From NCBI GenBank assembly GCA_900553255.1, contig USCI01000100.1, forward strand, positions 1 through 7,872: DNA of 7,872 nucleotides. Reading direction: 5' to 3'. Below are positions 4,715-7,872 of the stretch, piece after piece. The notes beneath the pieces are model-generated. The model did not search any database. It saw nothing but the letters and a program-made list of their open reading frames with translations, and was not told the DNA's origin. Position 1 is the stretch's first letter; every line of letters begins with the position of its first letter. The position numbers and the translations under genes were made by a program. The stretch is from an uncultured Oscillospiraceae bacterium. GTDB lineage: Bacteria; Bacillota; Clostridia; Oscillospirales; Acutalibacteraceae.

Positions 4715-7700
4715 ATGGTGGCAATCATGCAATTACCGGGATATCATGAGGATATGTCTGCCCTGCATGTGGGGTGTGAAGCACCGCGGGCCTATTTTAT
4801 ACCGTTCAATAACGAGGAGGCCGCGAAAGCCGGCGACCGGGAGGCGTCCCCGCGTTTTTCCCTCCTGTCCGGCGAATGGCAGTTCCGTTTTTTTGCGCGT
4901 CCGGGACTGGTGCCGGAGGATTTCCCGCAAAACGGCCTGAAAGACGCTGTAGCCGTACCGGTGCCGGGGAACTGGCAGCTTTACGGCTTGCCGGAAACCG
5001 ACCGTCCCAACTATACCAATGTCAATTATCCGATTCCGTATGATCCGCCGTATGTGCCGGTGGATAATCCCACCGGGGCTTTCTGGCGGGAGTTTACGGT
5101 GAAGGACGATGGACAGGAGCGGTATCTCGTTTTTGAGGGGGTGGATTCCTGCTTTTATTTGTGGATCAACGGCACTTTTGTCGGCTACAGTCAGGTATCG
5201 CACTCCACGAGTGAATTTAACGTTACGGCGTTCGTGCGTCCCGGCGTCAACCGGATCGCGGTGCTGGTGCTCAAATGGTGTGACGGCACCTATCTGGAGG
5301 ATCAGGATAAAATCCGCCTGTCCGGGATATTCCGCGATGTCTACCTGTTGGCCCGCCCGCAGCAGCATCTGCGTGATTATACGGTGTCCACCCGCCTGCA
5401 TGGCGGTGCGGCGGAGATTTCCTGTATGGTGGAGGGGGCCGATGCGGCGGCCTGTGTTTTCCGCTTGACCGCACCGGACGGCAGTGTCTGCACGGCTGGA
5501 GAGGTGTGCGGCGACATGGTGCGCTTTTTCCTGCCGAATCCGGTGCTCTGGAATGCGGAACAGCCGCGGCTGTACACCCTGACCATCGGGTATAATGGCG
5601 AATGGATGGCGGAAAAGATCGGTATCCGGGAAATCACCGTCAGGGACAGTGTGATGCTGCTTAACGGCAAGCCGATCAAATTCAAGGGGGTCAACCGTCA
5701 CGACAGCGATCCGTATACCGGCTATGCCGTATCGCCGGAACATATGCGTCGCGATCTTCTGCTGATGAAACGGCATAACCTCAACGCTGTGCGTACCTCG
5801 CATTATCCGAACGACCCGCGGTTCCCGCAGATGTGCGACGAACTGGGGCTGTATCTGATCGCCGAGGCGGATCTCGAATGCCATGGCGTTCAGCCGGCGG
5901 GAGACTTCAATCTGATCGCCAATGATCCGGCTTTTGAGGCGGCGGTAATTGACCGGGAGCGCAGGCTGGTGGAACGGGATAAAAACCGTACGAGTGTGGT
6001 GATCTGGTCGATCGGCAACGAATCCGGATATGGTCCGGTGCTGCGGCGTGCGCTGTGCTGGCTGAAGGAGCGCGACCCGTCCCGCCTGACCCATTATGAG
6101 GGGGTGCACTGCAATCTGTCCTGCGACAACAGCATGGCGGATGTGTTCAGCAATATGTATCCGCCGATCGAATATGTGCGGAAATTCCCTCTGGAAGAAA
6201 AGGAAACGCGGCCGCTGGTGCTTTGCGAATACTGTCATGCCATGGGCAACGGTCCGGGTGACCTGCAGGAGTATTGGCAGCTCATGTGGAACCGGCCTCA
6301 GCTGTGCGGTGGATTTGTGTGGGAGTGGTGTGACCACAGCGTACCGATGGATGCAAAGGAAAATCCGCCGCGGTACGGCTATGGCGGCGACTGGGGCGAT
6401 TGGCCGAACGACAGCAATTTCTGCTGTGACGGGCTGGTCTGGCCGGACCGCCGTCCGCATACCGGTCTGCTTGAACTGAAGAATGTCCTTTGCCCGGTGG
6501 ACGTTGAGGAGATTGATGCCGGAAGGGGATGCTTCCGGCTCATCAACCGTCTGCAGTTCACCTCGCCTGCCGCACTTCTCGGCCGCTGGGAAGTGACCCG
6601 TAATGGAACGGTCATCGGGGAGGGCGATTTTGCGGTTCCGGATATGCAGCCTGGTGAAGCGGAGGAGATCCGCCTGCCGTATGCACTGCCGAAAGACGGC
6701 CGCTGTTTTGTCCGCCTGTCGTTTGCCGCACCGGAGGATACCGAATGGTGGGAACGGGGAGATGAGTTGGGCTTCCGGCAGTTTGCCCTGCCGGTGGATG
6801 CCTCCTGTCATCCTGTGTGCGTGCCGTCCGGCCGTGTCGAAGTGGAGAGCACAGAAGGGGCGGTCGTTTTGCGCGGGGAACGCTTTGCCTATCGGTTCAA
6901 CACAGAGACCGGTGCCTTTGACAGCCTGGTGTTTGCCGGTAAGGAACGGCTGAAGGCACCGACGGCGTTTACCGTTTGGCGCGCTCCGACCGATAATGAC
7001 AGCCGTGTGAAAGAAATCTGGAGAAGCTGCGGCCTGAACCGGACCGTACCGCGTGTATATGCTGTCAATGTGCATCAGGAGGAAAGCAGCGTCAGCATGG
7101 CGGTAGAGATGGCGCTGACCGCGGTGATGCTGCGCAGCCCGGTGCGTCTGTCGGCCGTCTGGCGTGTGGAGGGCGACGGCACGATTGCGCTGGAAAGCGA
7201 TGTGCATGTGGGAGAATGGGTCGAATGCCTGCCGCGCTTTGGACTGCAGCTGGAACTGGATGATCAGATGGGCACAATGGAATTTTTCGGTTTCGGCCCG
7301 CAGGAAAGCTATCTCGACAAGCGTGCGGGTGCAGCAAAAGGACAGTATGTGCTGCCGGTTTCCGAAAATATTCAGCCATATATCCGCCCGCAGGAAACCG
7401 GAAGCCATTATGGTACGGAATGGGGCGCGGTGTATGACCGGGATGGTATCGGCCTGTTCGTCGGCGCCGCCCGCGCATTTTCGCTCTCGGTGCTGCCTTA
7501 TACTGCGGTGGAGTTGACTGAGGCCGGCCATGACTGGGAACTGCCGCCTAAGGAAAAGACGGTACTGTGCATCGATTATAAGCAGGCGGGAATCGGCTCG
7601 GCAAGTTGTGGGCCGGATATACTGGAGAAATACCAGTTTTCTGATAAGGACTTTCATTTTTCTGTTTTCCTTCGTCCGTTTGCCGGAAAACCGGATTTCT

Positions 7701-7729
7701 GGACCTGGATGGGATACCCCAAGGGGTAA
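4715..7729 (+). CDS. lacZ: Beta-galactosidase, GH2 family (LacZ type)
   Basis: A 1004-residue cytoplasmic enzyme (no signal peptide), close in length to E. coli LacZ, that hydrolyses lactose and other beta-galactosides. Domains in order: sugar-binding jelly roll (about 40-210, with NWQLYG and YTNVNYPIPYDPPYVP), Ig-like domain (212-305), TIM barrel (307-600), a second Ig-like domain (615-705), and the C-terminal Bgal_small domain (715-1000). The acid/base is E436 (SIGNESGYG) and the nucleophile E505 (LCEYCHAMGNG). E388 and H390 (EADLECHG) match the E. coli magnesium ligands, and D198 (EDQDKIRLSGIFRDV) matches D201. C965 (GSASCGP) falls where E. coli has Trp999. The start is uncertain: the ATG at 4715 has AAAGGA very close, while the ATG at 4727 (MQLPGYHED) has weaker GGTGG five bases upstream but fits the family N-terminus. 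No permease or galactose gene adjoins it. Confidence 0.95.
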   Translation: MVAIMQLPGYHEDMSALHVGCEAPRAYFIPFNNEEAAKAGDREASPRFSLLSGEWQFRFFARPGLVPEDFPQNGLKDAVAVPVPGNWQLYGLPETDRPNYTNVNYPIPYDPPYVPVDNPTGAFWREFTVKDDGQERYLVFEGVDSCFYLWINGTFVGYSQVSHSTSEFNVTAFVRPGVNRIAVLVLKWCDGTYLEDQDKIRLSGIFRDVYLLARPQQHLRDYTVSTRLHGGAAEISCMVEGADAAACVFRLTAPDGSVCTAGEVCGDMVRFFLPNPVLWNAEQPRLYTLTIGYNGEWMAEKIGIREITVRDSVMLLNGKPIKFKGVNRHDSDPYTGYAVSPEHMRRDLLLMKRHNLNAVRTSHYPNDPRFPQMCDELGLYLIAEADLECHGVQPAGDFNLIANDPAFEAAVIDRERRLVERDKNRTSVVIWSIGNESGYGPVLRRALCWLKERDPSRLTHYEGVHCNLSCDNSMADVFSNMYPPIEYVRKFPLEEKETRPLVLCEYCHAMGNGPGDLQEYWQLMWNRPQLCGGFVWEWCDHSVPMDAKENPPRYGYGGDWGDWPNDSNFCCDGLVWPDRRPHTGLLELKNVLCPVDVEEIDAGRGCFRLINRLQFTSPAALLGRWEVTRNGTVIGEGDFAVPDMQPGEAEEIRLPYALPKDGRCFVRLSFAAPEDTEWWERGDELGFRQFALPVDASCHPVCVPSGRVEVESTEGAVVLRGERFAYRFNTETGAFDSLVFAGKERLKAPTAFTVWRAPTDNDSRVKEIWRSCGLNRTVPRVYAVNVHQEESSVSMAVEMALTAVMLRSPVRLSAVWRVEGDGTIALESDVHVGEWVECLPRFGLQLELDDQMGTMEFFGFGPQESYLDKRAGAAKGQYVLPVSENIQPYIRPQETGSHYGTEWGAVYDRDGIGLFVGAARAFSLSVLPYTAVELTEAGHDWELPPKEKTVLCIDYKQAGIGSASCGPDILEKYQFSDKDFHFSVFLRPFAGKPDFWTWMGYPKG

Positions 7730-7755
7730 AATGATAGGGATGTAATCTTCAAAAG

Positions 7756-7801
7756 CTTGTACGGCGTACTGTTTCGACCCGGGACGCCGTACAAGTTTTT
7801 T
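7756..7801 (+). terminator. Intrinsic terminator of lacZ
   Basis: CTTGTACGGCGT (7756-7767) pairs perfectly with ACGCCGTACAAG (7784-7795), twelve pairs around a 16-base loop, followed by six T residues (7796-7801) and further T-rich sequence. The AAAA just before the stem (7751-7754) can pair with the T-run and would serve as a T-run on the other strand, so it could also stop transcripts coming from the right. It begins about 26 bases after the lacZ stop. Confidence 0.92.
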
Positions 7802-7812
7802 GTCTTTTGTTA

Positions 7813-7859
7813 AGGTTTGTAGGTTTGTCAAACATATTGGACGGCGAACTGTGAAGGAG
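7813..7859 (+). promoter_or_regulatory. Probable upstream region and ribosome binding site of a gene beginning past the window
   Basis: After the lacZ terminator the sequence turns AT-rich. AGGTTTGT is repeated exactly in tandem (7813-7820 and 7821-7828), and GTTTG-T-CAAAC (7823-7833) forms a short perfect inverted repeat. A weak -10-like CATATT lies at 7833-7838, and GAAGGAGA (7853-7860) looks like a ribosome binding site. No start codon at a suitable distance lies within the window, so the gene itself is not seen. The promoter boxes are poor, and the call rests mainly on the ribosome binding site and layout. Confidence 0.35.
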
Positions 7860-7872
7860 AAGAGTAGTTTAA

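Noticed and set aside
7715..7728. Inverted repeat TACCCC-AA-GGGGTA around the lacZ stop codon
   Set aside because: A two-base loop is too tight to form a hairpin, and no T-run follows. The real terminator is 30 bases further on.
4733..7831. Minus-strand open frame of about 1030 codons opposite lacZ
   Set aside because: It is in codon register with lacZ and arises from the absence of TTA, CTA and TCA codons there. The translation shows no family features, is unusually rich in Arg and His, and runs through the terminator.
1..7872. Mobile element, CRISPR array, tRNA/rRNA, toxin-antitoxin or defence cassette
   Set aside because: There are no terminal inverted repeats, transposase or integrase motifs, regularly spaced repeats, tRNA-like cloverleafs or paired small genes. 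The lone XRE protein has no toxin partner visible in the window.

Overview
The window reads as an ordinary chromosomal stretch from a moderately GC-rich low-GC-lineage Gram-positive bacterium (Bacillota). A gut-type Clostridia, for example an Oscillospirales/Ruminococcaceae-like organism, is the best guess. Supporting points are strong AGGAGG-type ribosome binding sites, sigma-A type promoters in AT-rich gaps, GTG/TTG-capable starts, intrinsic terminators and the protein families present. This placement is inference; there is no rRNA or marker gene here.

Layout, left to right. (1) A small XRE-family helix-turn-helix regulator on the minus strand (26-271) is divergent from a WYL-domain regulator on the plus strand (561-1490); the AT-rich gap between them holds a promoter for each. 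(2) The WYL gene converges on a minus-strand operon, and the two meet at a large symmetric hairpin (1472-1513) that overlaps the end of the WYL gene and looks like a bidirectional terminator. (3) Reading leftward, the minus-strand operon is a phenylacetate-CoA ligase (PaaK) family enzyme (1962-3263) followed 16 bases later by a tandem ACT-domain protein (1523-1945). It has its own good promoter (3327-3355) and a hairpin in its leader. (4) Upstream, in the same direction, lies a zinc-dependent medium-chain alcohol dehydrogenase (3376-4419). (5) A roughly 295-base control region separates it from a divergent, full-length GH2 beta-galactosidase, LacZ (4715-7729), which ends at a strong intrinsic terminator (7756-7801). 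(6) The last 70 bases look like the promoter and ribosome binding site of a plus-strand gene that begins beyond the window.

How the parts fit. LacZ would split lactose or related beta-galactosides in the cytoplasm, but no permease, galactose-pathway gene or dedicated lac regulator is visible. The PaaK/ACT pair is a recurring arrangement in anaerobes: aryl acids are activated to CoA thioesters, and an ACT protein probably senses an amino acid. The adjoining dehydrogenase may or may not belong to the same pathway. I see no mobile element, CRISPR array, RNA gene, toxin-antitoxin pair or defence cassette, and no clear new system. The most interesting material is regulatory: the adh-lacZ control region, the terminator that shares sequence with coding DNA, and the start of the XRE gene.
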